Assembly: GCF_029962835.1 (NCBI RefSeq)
Contig: NC_080578.1
Location: forward strand, 105,131,759-105,195,758
Direction: 5' to 3'
DNA length: 64,000 nucleotides
DNA from: Magnolia sinica
Lineage: Eukaryota > Streptophyta > Magnoliopsida > Magnoliales > Magnoliaceae
Part shown: positions 10,806 to 20,869 of the stretch, piece after piece
Layout: every line of letters begins with the position of its first letter
How positions within the stretch are numbered: position 1 is the stretch's first letter
Notes under the pieces: generated by a model
Database searches by the model: none
What the model was told of the DNA's origin: nothing
What the model saw: only the letters and a program-made list of their open reading frames with translations
Position numbers and translations under genes: made by a program

Positions 10806-11252
10806 GGAACCCGGATCGGACTAGGTGCAGCAGCCTCGGCCTCACCCAGTGAGGCCCTTACCATGGGGTCCACCTTTGATGTATTTATTCTATATCCTCG
10901 CTGTCCGTTACACCAGATCATTTTAGGGCATGAACCCAAAGATGAAGATACAAATCTCATGTGGAACATACTATAGGAAACAATGTTGATGAACACCTTA
11001 GGACCCACCGTAATGATTATTTGTCATCCAACCTGTTGATTAAGGTCACGTAAAAGTGGATGAAGGGGAAAAATAAATATCAGCTTGTGGCCCATGAATG
11101 GTCAATCACCACTGTTTCCCATGAAATGGTCCACCTAAGAATTGGGTCTGCTTCATTTTTGAACTCATGCCCTGAAATGATTTGGAAAAACGTAAGTACA
11201 TCAGGGTGGAGCCCACGTTAAGGACCGCACCTAATCCACTCCCCCAGGAACC
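10806..11252. mobile_element. Foldback MITE, GGGCCCACC family
   Basis: The ends are inverted repeats: GGAACCCGGATCGGACTAGG on the left against GGTTCCTGGGGGAGTGGATT (reverse complement of the right end), both leading into AGGTGC. The interior folds on itself: the left-half words for TGATGTATTTATTC, GATCATTTTAGGGCATGA and CACTGTTTCC reappear reversed in the right half. No coding sequence. It belongs to the family with many copies across this window. No target duplication was identified. Confidence 0.65.
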
Positions 11253-11699
11253 AGTCCTATTTTGCCCTGGGAATTTGAACTGCTTATATTTTATTTTTAA
11301 CCATTCATTTAATGACAGCCATCAATTGGATCACATTCCCATGACATGCAATTTAAAAAATAAAACTGGTGATGCCTCTTCAGCCGTACACGTAGCATAG
11401 TTAAATGGCAATCCAAACTGATCAAACCTTTGGCATCGATATGGTTCTATGGTTCCAATGTGATGGGTCTGAAATCCATAGCATGCTATTTAACGGACGG
11501 TTAAAAGTAAAATAGCGGGTGGACAAAATTTGAAGAGAAAAGTCAGAAGGTTGAAATCATCTATCCAGTATAATTAGATTGTGGCCCCCATGCATACAAT
11601 TAGTAAGAACGGGTCCAAATTTTAAACCCATGGTGCAGCTCATGCGCTCTTAAAACTTGTACCATCAAAATTGATAGCTACGTATGAAAAATTCAATCA

Positions 11700-12075
11700 T
11701 AATATCTAGACCAGACCATTAAATGAAGCCCATAGTGTGGGTCCAACAGGAAACGGTGGAATTGAACACCCACCATTAAATACTTGTTGGGGCCATAGAA
11801 GTTTTGGGTCAAGCTGATATTTGTGTTTTCCCTTCATCCAAGTCTGTGTGACCTTCTGTATAGGTTGAATGGCTAATAAACATCACAGTGGGCCCTAGGA
11901 GGGTTTCAACAGTAACGACATTATCCCCATTGTTCCTTGTGGTGTGGTCCACTTGACCTTTGGATCTGCCACATTTTTTGGCTCAAGCACTATACTGAGC
12001 TGGCAAAACAGATGAACAGCATGGATTTAACACACTGTGGTGGGGCCCACATAGCTTGGACCACATCTTGCTCCA
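11700..12075. repeat. Partial GGGCCCACC-family foldback copy
   Basis: Family words appear in the usual order: GGTCAAGCTGATATTTGTG, TTCCCTTCATCCAAG, CATCACAGTGGGCCC, TGGTGTGGTCCACTTGA, then GGTGGGGCCCACATAG. Mostly the right half is preserved. The stretch 11253-11699 beside it has no gene and only weak similarity to known repeats. Confidence 0.55.
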
Positions 12076-12546
12076 CCAGTAACTGCCCAGCAGGCAATAC
12101 AAGTCCTAGCAAAAATGGGTGTAGAATTCAGGTTCATAATCATAGGCGGCAATTTCAGGGCAACTGAATGCAAAAGTTCTATGTCAAGTAGCTCATCAGA
12201 GACTAACAACCTGTTGCCTAAAGCGTTGGGTACCTCATTTTCAGGCCCATGTTACCATTTAGGTTTTCAAACTTCTAGTACCGATTTTACAAGTTTTGGA
12301 TGAGAGCAGTTCTAGCCCAACACATATCTCAAGGGTCTTATTTTCTTGCTCAAGTCAAAACCAGAACCCATGGGTGCAGAGATTGACTAGGTCCCAACAT
12401 ATATATTGTCAGCCTCAGTTTCTTCCTAATGAACTGTAGAATTCCTTGCCAAAAAAAAACATCCCATCCTTCTAGTTTTTGGGGTTGATAGAAGAAGGAA
12501 AAAAAAAAAACCTTCTCAACTACAACACCTTTGACCTAAAAAAAAG

Positions 12547-12552
12547 TTTATT
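12547..12552 (-). terminator. Candidate RPS3A polyadenylation signal
   Basis: AATAAA on the minus strand, about 223 bases after the RPS3A stop codon. It is the best canonical signal downstream of the gene. Plant poly(A) signals are loose, so the true cleavage site may differ. Confidence 0.35.
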
Positions 12553-12774
12553 GCTTGTTTGACTCAAAGGATTGGGTGCCAGCATGTTTCATGCAAAAAG
12601 GGATGTGCCTGGAAAAGTGCAATCAACTAGCGAAAATACTGTATCAAATAAATTCTCATTCTAATCAAGAAACAAGTATTGTCATCTCTCAAAATTCTCC
12701 ATCCACTAAAACAAAATCCTCAAACATTCCATGAAAATTGAAGATAGAAAGGGAAAATGAAAACACTTAAAACC

Positions 12775-15700
12775 TTAAGCGCCAACAACTTCAGCTTCTG
12801 CCTCTGCAATTGGTTCATCTGCTGGCCTCTCCAACTTCACTCCGACATCTTCCGAGTAGTCACCATGAACCTACACAATGCAGAATCAATGTTACATTTA
12901 AAAATACAAACAGATCATTATATAAATATAAATAGATAAAAATGCTTAATTTTTTCATTTCTTTTAATTAGTAAAACTTTATTCAGCAACCTCACTTTTC
13001 ACTTTTAGTTTACAAAAGCAAAAGAAGAGCATTATAAAATGCTTGACCAGAGATTATTGTTCCAGGCTTGGTTTTTAAATTTTTTACTAGAGCATGTGGG
13101 CGTGCATGCCCAATGATTCTAAGGGCCCCATAATGTCAAATGATTAATTTAGAACAGAAAGATATGCCTCACTTGCACAATGAAGTCTTAGCCATTTCTC
13201 CAGAAAATTGGTATCAGCTTTAAAATGGAAAGATTGCCAAGAGTCTGATGATCTGCTTGTCTACCAGATATGATGACCGTAAACCTTCCCCAATTTACCT
13301 GGACTCTGGGACCAGCCATGCTTAGAGGCTTGAGTTAACACCAGTTGCCTGAGAAGGTCCTACCTTGCACCAACCCCCAGCCTACCTATTACATGCACAG
13401 CCCCCTGAAGACATGGAGGATTGCCAAGCATACCATTGAGCACAAAACCTACAGCAAATGGGTATCTCAATTGGATATGCATAAAGTCACATGCCATCAT
13501 TGGCACTATCTTGCAATGCGTTTTCACTTTTATCTTCTTCAGCTTGGTTCTAGAAACTAAATAGTTCCAGCATGTAAAGATTTTGACTTGGACCAGTCAA
13601 GATAATAACTTGGAATTCCATTGAATAGACTAGAAGATTCAATGAAATATTGAGAATAAATACACCAACAATGATGGTTTTTAACTACAATTTTTAAATT
13701 AAATGTATAAATTAATCAAAATTTTAATAGATAAGATGAAAAACAAATCTTGAAATCCTGGGAAACCTAGAAAAACTAGGAAATCTACTCAATGCTGTGG
13801 ACTCAAAACTCAACAAGACCCAAATGGACATTGGAATGACAGATTCGGGTGGAGAATTCAGAATTAAATAATTATTTTTAATACTGAAATATTTTTAAAA
13901 TAAAATATAGAAATATAAGAAAGAAAAAAGTATAGAACGAACCTAGAATTTCTAGAAAAAGAAAGAGAGGGGGGGGAATGGGAGAGAGAGAGAGAGAGAC
14001 TTCAGCAAATTTCAGGAAATCTCAGGCAACACGGTTACGTTTCAAGTGCAACTCAGTCAAAGTTTTAGAGTAGGGTTTTTGTCCAATATCCAATATAGTT
14101 GGTTGAGTTTCAAGTCGGCTGACTGAATTTTTAAATTAGGGTTCCTGCAATAATAAACATAACACTCGAATCCAGAATCCAAACTAAAATGTTATGATAC
14201 TCTGTCATAACTGTCCAGGGGATTTAAATTCTCTCATGGACCAAAGAGTTGATCCGGCTTTTTATCTCATCAGGTCAACTGCGGCTTTTTATCTCATCAG
14301 GTCAACTGTGGCTTATTCCATCTCTAGAAAAGGGGGGAGAGGATAACAGATAGAGAAATGAGGTTTTAGAGGCAAAAGGAAACATGCCTCCATCAGCTTG
14401 CCAAGATCAAATTTTGGGGCCTTGAGGATCTTGACTTTCCGAATGAAGACATTCTGCAGAGGATAGATGCTGGATGTCGCCTTCTCGATCTCCTTTCCAA
14501 TCACCTCAGGGATGAACTTCTGCACCAACTCCTTGAGATCACAGGATGTTGCCTGGTTAACCATGATTTCCCTCATTTTTCTGCGAATCTGACACCACCA
14601 ACAACAGTATATTAATGCTACTTGTACAAGATTTGGACAAATGCACATGTTTTGCAACGGTGATAATGCTATACAGTAAAAACATATCCAATACAAACAA
14701 AAGTTTGTTAGATCTTCACCTGTCTGATTTGGCTTGACTGGGCATAACAGGTTCGCTTAACCTGGTTAGGGCGCCTCTTGGTGAATCCAATGCAAAACAT
14801 TCTCAGGGTGTAGTTGTCTGTCGTCTTCACATCTACATGCGCCTCAATCAAGGTTTGCCACTTACGGACCAGTGATCTTAATTTGTCGGTTGTAAAATCC
14901 ATTCCCTGAAAAATCCCAGTCTGATTAGATTCTTTTTCTCTAAAGAGCATAACAAGTGATGGTGGAAAGAACTTTTCCTACCCAAAAGTTTGTGAGGACA
15001 TTCCTTCCTTGGATATCCTCTGCTCTAAGACGGATCTTCCTGTAGGACTGATCCTCATCAGCCTGGAGGTCAGCCAAGGAACACTCAAACACTCGGTGTT
15101 TGAGACCTTCAGAAGCAATCTGTCATGGGCAAGAAATAAATATGATTTAGAAGCCAGATTGCTATAGACCAGATTCCAAACAATAAAAAAAAACCATGGA
15201 TTCAAAATACAGAAGAAAAGGTGCGACTGTCCAGATAGCATGTTTGCGAGTGTCGCCCACTGCAGACAAGAATGCCCATCAAATGTAATCTATGAAAAAC
15301 TAGATACAATAGCCAGCAAGTTCAAACCAGAAAAAGCCTACAATGATAACACATTGAGCCATGCACAATTTGAGTGGTTTACATTGATGTATATAATAAT
15401 TTGATACAAAGAAAACATAAACTGTGTCCAACCCCATACAGAAAATGGCCAACATGAAAAAACATGAGAAGGGCGTGCAGGAACATAATCTCTTCAAGAG
15501 CTTGTGCCACCAAATCAAATATTAGCTCTTGAAAAAATAGCCGAGAATAAAGTGTACAAAACAATAACAAGAAGGGAAAAAAAGGCTTGAGCCACTGCCA
15601 GAAGTGTAATAATAATAATAATAATAATTCATAAATAAATAAATAACCTGATCCATGACTGGCTAGCCAATCAGCCATCAAATTAACTTCCCTCCCTCTG

Positions 15701-18700
15701 CACGAGGGATCCTCAACATGTCAGTTCATGGAGTTCCCCATCTTGTATGCATAATAGAGGATAGGGCCAGAACAGAATAAGTATGGACAGCAAGCTCAAC
15801 AGCCTGGTCTGACTCAAATTGGATTTGGATCTAGATTATAGGGTTTGTCATATCAAAACCGAGGCAAAGAATAGGAATCTGATTATCACGTGTGTTGGAT
15901 TCAAATCAGGGTTTATCCAAGCCATCACATCCTAACAGAACTAGTTTTAAGGTTAGTGGATGCTTTTGGAAATTGCACTGACGAATTATTTCACATGCTG
16001 AGTATGCACAAAAGTTATATGAATGCATGTACGCATCACATGCATAGCATACAGGTAAGTGAGTTCAACCTAGGGCTGCAACTTGGGTTCAGGTCAACCT
16101 GAAACCAAGCTATTGCCACCCCTACCTAAATGAGATTTGGACCAAGGTTACTTGGATCATGGTGTACTCCAATGCATGGCACCTAGGGATAGGATCATGC
16201 GAGTCACTCTGGTGCATACACTAGTAAGGGGCACCACTTACTCAAAGCTGGGAAGTGTCATGAGGCTATCTGGTATCTCTACACTATAAGGGGCCTCAAA
16301 CATCCAGACACTGATGGGCAGTGGTGGCAATTGATTGGGTTTGAGCTAAGTCGGGTCGGCCCAGGCCCAAACCATTTACTAAGTGGGCAAAGAATTCTCA
16401 ACCCCATTTACCCTATGGCACGACCCGACCAACTTAGAAATAAGCCTGATCCAACCTGACCCAATTAACTGCAAATGGGTCAGGCTCGATTGATCAACTA
16501 ACCCGACACAACCCATCATGACCCAACTCAGGTTTAAGAATAGAATATGACACTAAGCCTATGCACAATCCTGGCCTAAACAATGGATATATATAATACA
16601 TAATATATATATATATATATATATTTATGCTTTCCTTCTTTATTTTGTTTCAGGTTTTGGGTCAGTTCAGGTTATCTATCCTAACCCATTGACAACCTCT
16701 GTGGGTGTGCTGGGTCATTTAGGGTTCATCCCAAGCCCAACCCATTCACTTAAATGGGTCATATTTCTAGCCTGAGACCAATCCACTAGCTACCCATTTA
16801 GCTTGGCCAGAAGCCAACTCAAAAGCAGGTTGGGTCAGTTGAACCGCAGGCTGACCCAACCCATTGCAACCCCTACTAATGGGGAAAAGAAACTCAGCAT
16901 GAAGCATGACGGTCAGCACTATTTTGTTGCGGCCCTTGTGGGTGAATGCAGGAGTATGACTTTGTGATTTGCTCAGGAGATGGGCAATCACCCACGAATG
17001 AGCAAACAAATACCACCTGTTTTGTGCCTTCTGCTGAGTGCACTACATTACATGATGAAGGATGTAATCAATTTGCACCAGAGATAGGCAGATAATCCAC
17101 AGATCATCCACCACTGTGCGATGCACACCATTTGTCTGTGGCTTGCTGCTGAGCATGCCAAGTTACACGAAGTGAAGTAGCCACCGACTGCACTGATCAT
17201 AACTGTTCCAAAAAATGAGTGACTGACAAGTCTCAGCACTCTGAGCATTATGCAGGGATGGAGATTAAAAGTATTTTAACAATGGTGCTGTCTGCTGTGT
17301 GAAAATTGATGAAATTAGCACAGAACCATGCAAAGTACATGGACATTCATAAAGATAATCATCAAATGGAAATTTAGAAAGTTTGTGCAAGATCCAAGCC
17401 ATGGGGGCCAACTGTGTATGTGTTGTGATCAAGAATTAGGATATTGGCCACACGAAAGAGGAATGCTAACTGTACCCCTAAAGTTAGATCAAGGAAACAT
17501 TTTGCATGCACATCAAAACATCGCACTTGTATAGTTTCTAGGACCGTTAATAGGTGTAACCCGTGCTTAACATGCACTGAGTATCACACTGTAGATCGTT
17601 TTGAGGAATCCCACTCACTAGATAGTCACTGATCTCACATCTGTATCACACATTGGCACGTCTGCCCACAAGGTGGTCACTGATCTCACAGCTGTATCAC
17701 ACGTTGGCATGTCTGCCATATAGATAAGAGTACCTTGAGTAGTGCAGTGCATAACCAAAAATAATTTTATCCAAAGTGGTTACTAATATATCTTTGTTAT
17801 TGAAGTTTAAATTAGAGAGAGAGAGGAGACAATGGTTAGAAAAAGGAGATGGCTGCCATGTAGGCAGATTGTCATCATTCATCATTCAAACAAAAAATTT
17901 GTAGGCAGCTTGTCTAAAAACTTCTGTTTTACTTTATCTATAGATGCGTGCAATACCTTCTAAGTCACCACAAGTCCATCACAGGTGATGAAACCAATTA
18001 CTAGTGTCAGTAAGTGCTGTGGTCAAATACCATACTATTTAACAACCTAGCAAGCAATAAGCACTGGCTGAGACCAGGCTAAAATTTTCCAACAATCCAC
18101 AGTCAACATTTTATGGACACTAACACATTCTGGCCAAACATTGATATTATCTATAGATGCATGCATTAGATGCATGCATTAATTTCTAAGTCACCACAAG
18201 TCCACAAGAAGTGAAAGCAACTGCTAGTGCTAGCAAGTGTTGTGGTCAAATACCATACAATCTAACAATCCAGTAACTTACAAGCACCAGTTGAAACCCG
18301 GCTAAATTTTTCCAACACCCACGGTCGACATATTATGGACACAATACCACATTCTGGCCCAACACCAACGATGTTGTGTATACGAAATGGACCTAAAAAG
18401 ATGAGTCAATATGTACATAGCGATGTGACCAAACAAACAAATATAGATCAACATGCATTTTTTTTGTGAGACTATATGTTTCCATTTTTCTTTGTTGTTT
18501 TTTCTTCATATGACCAACTCCTAAGGGCCCGTTTGGATCATAAGTTGCTTAAGGTAAGTTACTTATGCCACAAGTAGCTTATGTTAGTTTCTATTTATTA
18601 AGAAGATAAGTATGTTTGGTAAACAACATACTTATCAGCTTCTCCTCTCTTTCGTCTCTCCTATGCCTCTCTTTAGCAACTTATGAAAAGTAGAAAAGCT

Positions 18701-20755
18701 TTAAAAAATTAACTTAAGTGAAAAAGTTACTTATAACTAATCATAAACTAAATTTACTTATGTGAAATAAGTTGCTTATCTACAGCTGTAAAAATAAAAG
18801 TAACTTATTTGGTGGCATCCAAACGGGCCCTGAGAGATAATTTTCTCAAGTTTTAAACTTATTGTCTGGTACTCTGGATGCTAAATGTTATATGTAATGC
18901 CTTTAAAAATGCTATATCTTATATGGGTTTTACTTTGACAAAAAAAAAAAAAAACTGTTTTTTTATTACAGAAACCTGTTCTACACCATCCCAACAAGAT
19001 TTTGAGAAGCTTATTTGGCAGCATCCAAACAGGCCCTAAGAGATATTTTTCTCGAGTTTTAAACTTATTGTCTGGTACTCTGGATGCTAAATCTTATATG
19101 TAATGCCTTTAAAAAAAGGCTATATCTTATATGGGTTTTACTTTGACCAAAAAAAAAAAACTGTTTTTTTATTACAGAAACCTGCTCTACACCATCCCAA
19201 CAAGATTTTGAGAAGCATACTTTAAGCTACAACAATTTGCGATGGATCAAATGACCATGCATGACCCTTGGAAAATATCTAAGATTCAAATAGGAGAAGT
19301 GCATGCTCATCTGTATGTGGTAGATAAAGCATTGCATATAAAATCAAATATCATCTGTGTGATAGATCAAATGAAAACAATTCTATCAAGCAGACCACAA
19401 TGCTAACCAATGCACAGCAAAGAATATGCAATAGAAAACACCTGCATTTTTTTATGAAAGGTGAGAGCAGCTAGTGATCCTAAATATAGGCAGCAGTAAA
19501 CACTGAAGAAACTCTGTTTCTTTACTAAATTCAAACAGAAATGAAAGCCAATACATCCCTTCAGGCGAATTGAATCTGGTGTAATCCATAAAAATAGATC
19601 TACAATGGTATACACTTTGCTCAATCACAAGAAAAAACCTCTGTTAAGTCAAAAACGCACAAGCAGGGGTAACATCTAATTAATCCAAGCCATTCATCTA
19701 GCAGGCCCTGTCATGAGTTATGACATGCTCATGCCTAGAAATGGATATTACAGCCAGCAATCCACATTTGATAGGATTCCAGTTGGAAGACTGTAATGTT
19801 TATTATTACCCAAATTGCCATTAGACAAAGCAAGTGAATTGAGAGCACAACTTCAAGACCACCCCATCCATTACTAGCAGACAAAAAACATCTGCCATAA
19901 GATTTCAAAGGCAATTCCTTCATTAGGTTCACAGCAGAGACATCAGTTTTACTGTTTTTACACAACAGATCAAATGAAATATCCCATAGATCTAACAGTT
20001 AGAACAAGAGACCGAGCTTCATCATCCATGGGGCATATGTTCGTACGGTTCGCGATTCTGGACGGTCCCAAAGGTGGGCCGTAGCGTGGATGACCCCAGG
20101 AAAATCACTCCAGACACAATCCTAGACACCAATTCATGTTCGTACGGTCCACGATTCTGGACGGTCCCAAAGGTGGGCCCTAGTGTGGATGACCCCAGGA
20201 AAATCACTCCAGACACAACGGAAGGTGAGAATCCACAGCTCCAACAGTCCGGATTCAAAATGAAAAAGAAAATTAAGCAGCTGTTTAATACCACGGGCCA
20301 TCCAGTTTCACGGTCCAGATTGACCGAATGATCGACAACGAACCAGAACTACTATGAAATGGAGAGGTGCAGAGAAGATCGAAGACAAACCTTGGTCCCC
20401 TGCGTACGGGTGACGAGAGTTTTGCCAACATTCCGGACATTGAAGATCGACGGAGCTTTGATATCATACCAATCCTTCTTGGCGAAGGGATCCACCCTGA
20501 AAAAAAAAAAAGTAAGTACAAACATGAAAAATGCAAGAATCAATACATAAGGAAGAAGAAAATTCAAAACCCTAGACTCTTTAGGGTTAGTATGGCTTTA
20601 TACTCACGCCTTCTTCTTTCCTCCCTTCTTTCCCTTGGAAATCCTCTTGTTCTTCCTGAGAAAACAGTGGGGTAGAAGAGATCAGTAGCTGAGGAAAAAT
20701 ACTACTACTACGTAAGAAAGAGGGATAGAGAAAGAGAGATCTACCCGACCGCCAT
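12775..20755 (-). CDS. RPS3A: 40S ribosomal protein S3a (eS1), seven coding exons, 261 aa
   Basis: Component of the small cytosolic ribosomal subunit, near the mRNA exit and the initiation-factor platform. Coding exons in order of translation: 20755-20745, 20655-20608, 20496-20391, 15119-14982, 14905-14720, 14588-14388 and 12870-12775 (TAA at 12775-12777). Joined, they give 261 codons without stop, matching the roughly 262-aa plant family. Diagnostic stretches are [14 protein letters not shown] (residues 1-14), [17 protein letters not shown] (26-42), [17 protein letters not shown] (102-118), [19 protein letters not shown] (138-156) and [15 protein letters not shown] (205-219). The tail is acidic and alanine-rich (EAEAEVVGA). 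Introns are GT-AG except the last, which starts GCATGT at 14387 and is a GC-AG intron; no GT donor keeps frame. Intron 3 is 5.3 kb and intron 6 is 1.5 kb, both filled with repeats. The start is set by the conserved N-terminus. Intact and probably functional. Confidence 0.97.
13976..13998. repeat. GA microsatellite in RPS3A intron 6
   Basis: A short G-run followed by GAGAGAGAGAGAGAGA. No function is suggested. Confidence 0.6.
14255..14308. repeat. 27-bp tandem duplication in RPS3A intron 6
   Basis: CGGCTTTTTATCTCATCAGG plus TCAACTG is present twice head to tail (14255-14281 and 14282-14308) with no difference, so it looks recent. It lies about 80 bases downstream of the exon 6 donor. Confidence 0.7.
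16075..16125. repeat. Tiny hAT-like remnant
   Basis: TAGGGCTGCAACTTGGG at the left and TATTGCCACCCCTA at the right form inverted ends like those of the hAT MITE at 16319-16875, only 50 bp apart. No matching 8-bp flank. Probably an internal-deletion remnant. Confidence 0.35.
16319..16875. mobile_element. hAT-type MITE in RPS3A intron 3
   Basis: Ends are CAGTGGTGGCAATTGATTGG and the inverted ATGGGTTGCAACCCCTA form. The element is flanked by CTGATGGG (16311-16318) and CTAATGGG (16876-16883), an 8-bp target duplication with one mismatch, the hAT hallmark. The interior consists of GGGTTGGGTC/GACCCAACCC words and an AT microsatellite at about 16603-16624. Non-coding. Confidence 0.72.
17620..17712. 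repeat. About 52-bp tandem duplication in RPS3A intron 3
   Basis: GTCACTGATCTCACA followed by TGTATCACAC, TTGGCA and GTCTGCC occurs twice with several base changes. Local duplication, no coding role. Confidence 0.6.
17937..18375. repeat. 213-bp tandem duplication in RPS3A intron 3
   Basis: Unit 1 (17937-18149) and unit 2 (18150 to about 18375) share order and content: TCTATAGATGC, TCTAAGTCACCACAAGTCCA, GTGGTCAAATACCATAC and ACATTCTGGCC. They differ at many positions, so the duplication is old. Unit 2 also has a doubled TAGATGCATGCAT. Confidence 0.72.
18525..18830. mobile_element. PIF/Harbinger-like MITE in RPS3A intron 3
   Basis: Inverted ends GGGCCCGTTTGGATCATAAG and (reversed) GGGCCCGTTTGGATGCCACC bound 306 bp. 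Flanks are TAA (18522-18524) and TGA (18831-18833), close to the 3-bp TAA/TTA duplication of this group. The interior is AT-rich and repeats TAAGTTGCTTA words in both orientations. Confidence 0.65.
18805..19216. repeat. 206-bp tandem duplication spanning a MITE end
   Basis: Unit 1 (18805-19010) and unit 2 (19011-19216) are near-identical and each starts with TTATTTGG and the MITE end CATCCAAAC(A/G)GGCCCT, then TTGTCTGGTACTCTGGATGC and ATTACAGAAACCTG. The break lies inside the right end of the MITE at 18525-18830, so the duplication followed its insertion. Confidence 0.75.
20037..20218. repeat. 99-bp tandem duplication in RPS3A intron 3
   Basis: ATGTTCGTACGGT, GATTCTGGACGGTCCCAAAG and GTGGATGACCCCAGGAAAAT recur at a period of 99 bp (units from 20037 and 20136). 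Only a few differences, so fairly young. It lies about 175 bp downstream of exon 3 in the direction of transcription. Confidence 0.75.
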
Positions 20756-20805
20756 TATCGAAGATGATGAAGGTTTCTATGGGAATTGAAGAGGATGAGA
20801 GCAAG

Positions 20806-20832
20806 AAACCCTATAAATCCTCTCAAACCCTA
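20806..20832 (-). promoter_or_regulatory. Two telo-boxes at the RPS3A 5' end
   Basis: AAACCCTA occurs at 20806-20813 and 20825-20832 on the plus strand (TAGGGTTT on the coding strand), 51-77 bases upstream of the start codon and just downstream of a TATA box. Telo-boxes near the start site are characteristic of plant ribosomal protein genes and are linked to growth-coordinated expression. Motif is seen; function is from the family. Confidence 0.65.
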
Positions 20833-20856
20833 GCTCTGCTGCTTTGCTTACTTTCG

Positions 20857-20864
20857 TTTATATA
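20857..20864 (-). promoter_or_regulatory. RPS3A TATA box
   Basis: The minus strand reads TATATAAA about 102 bases before the start codon. This predicts transcription start near 20830 and a 5' leader of roughly 70-75 bases, overlapping the telo-boxes. Confidence 0.6.
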
Positions 20865-20869
20865 GGTTC

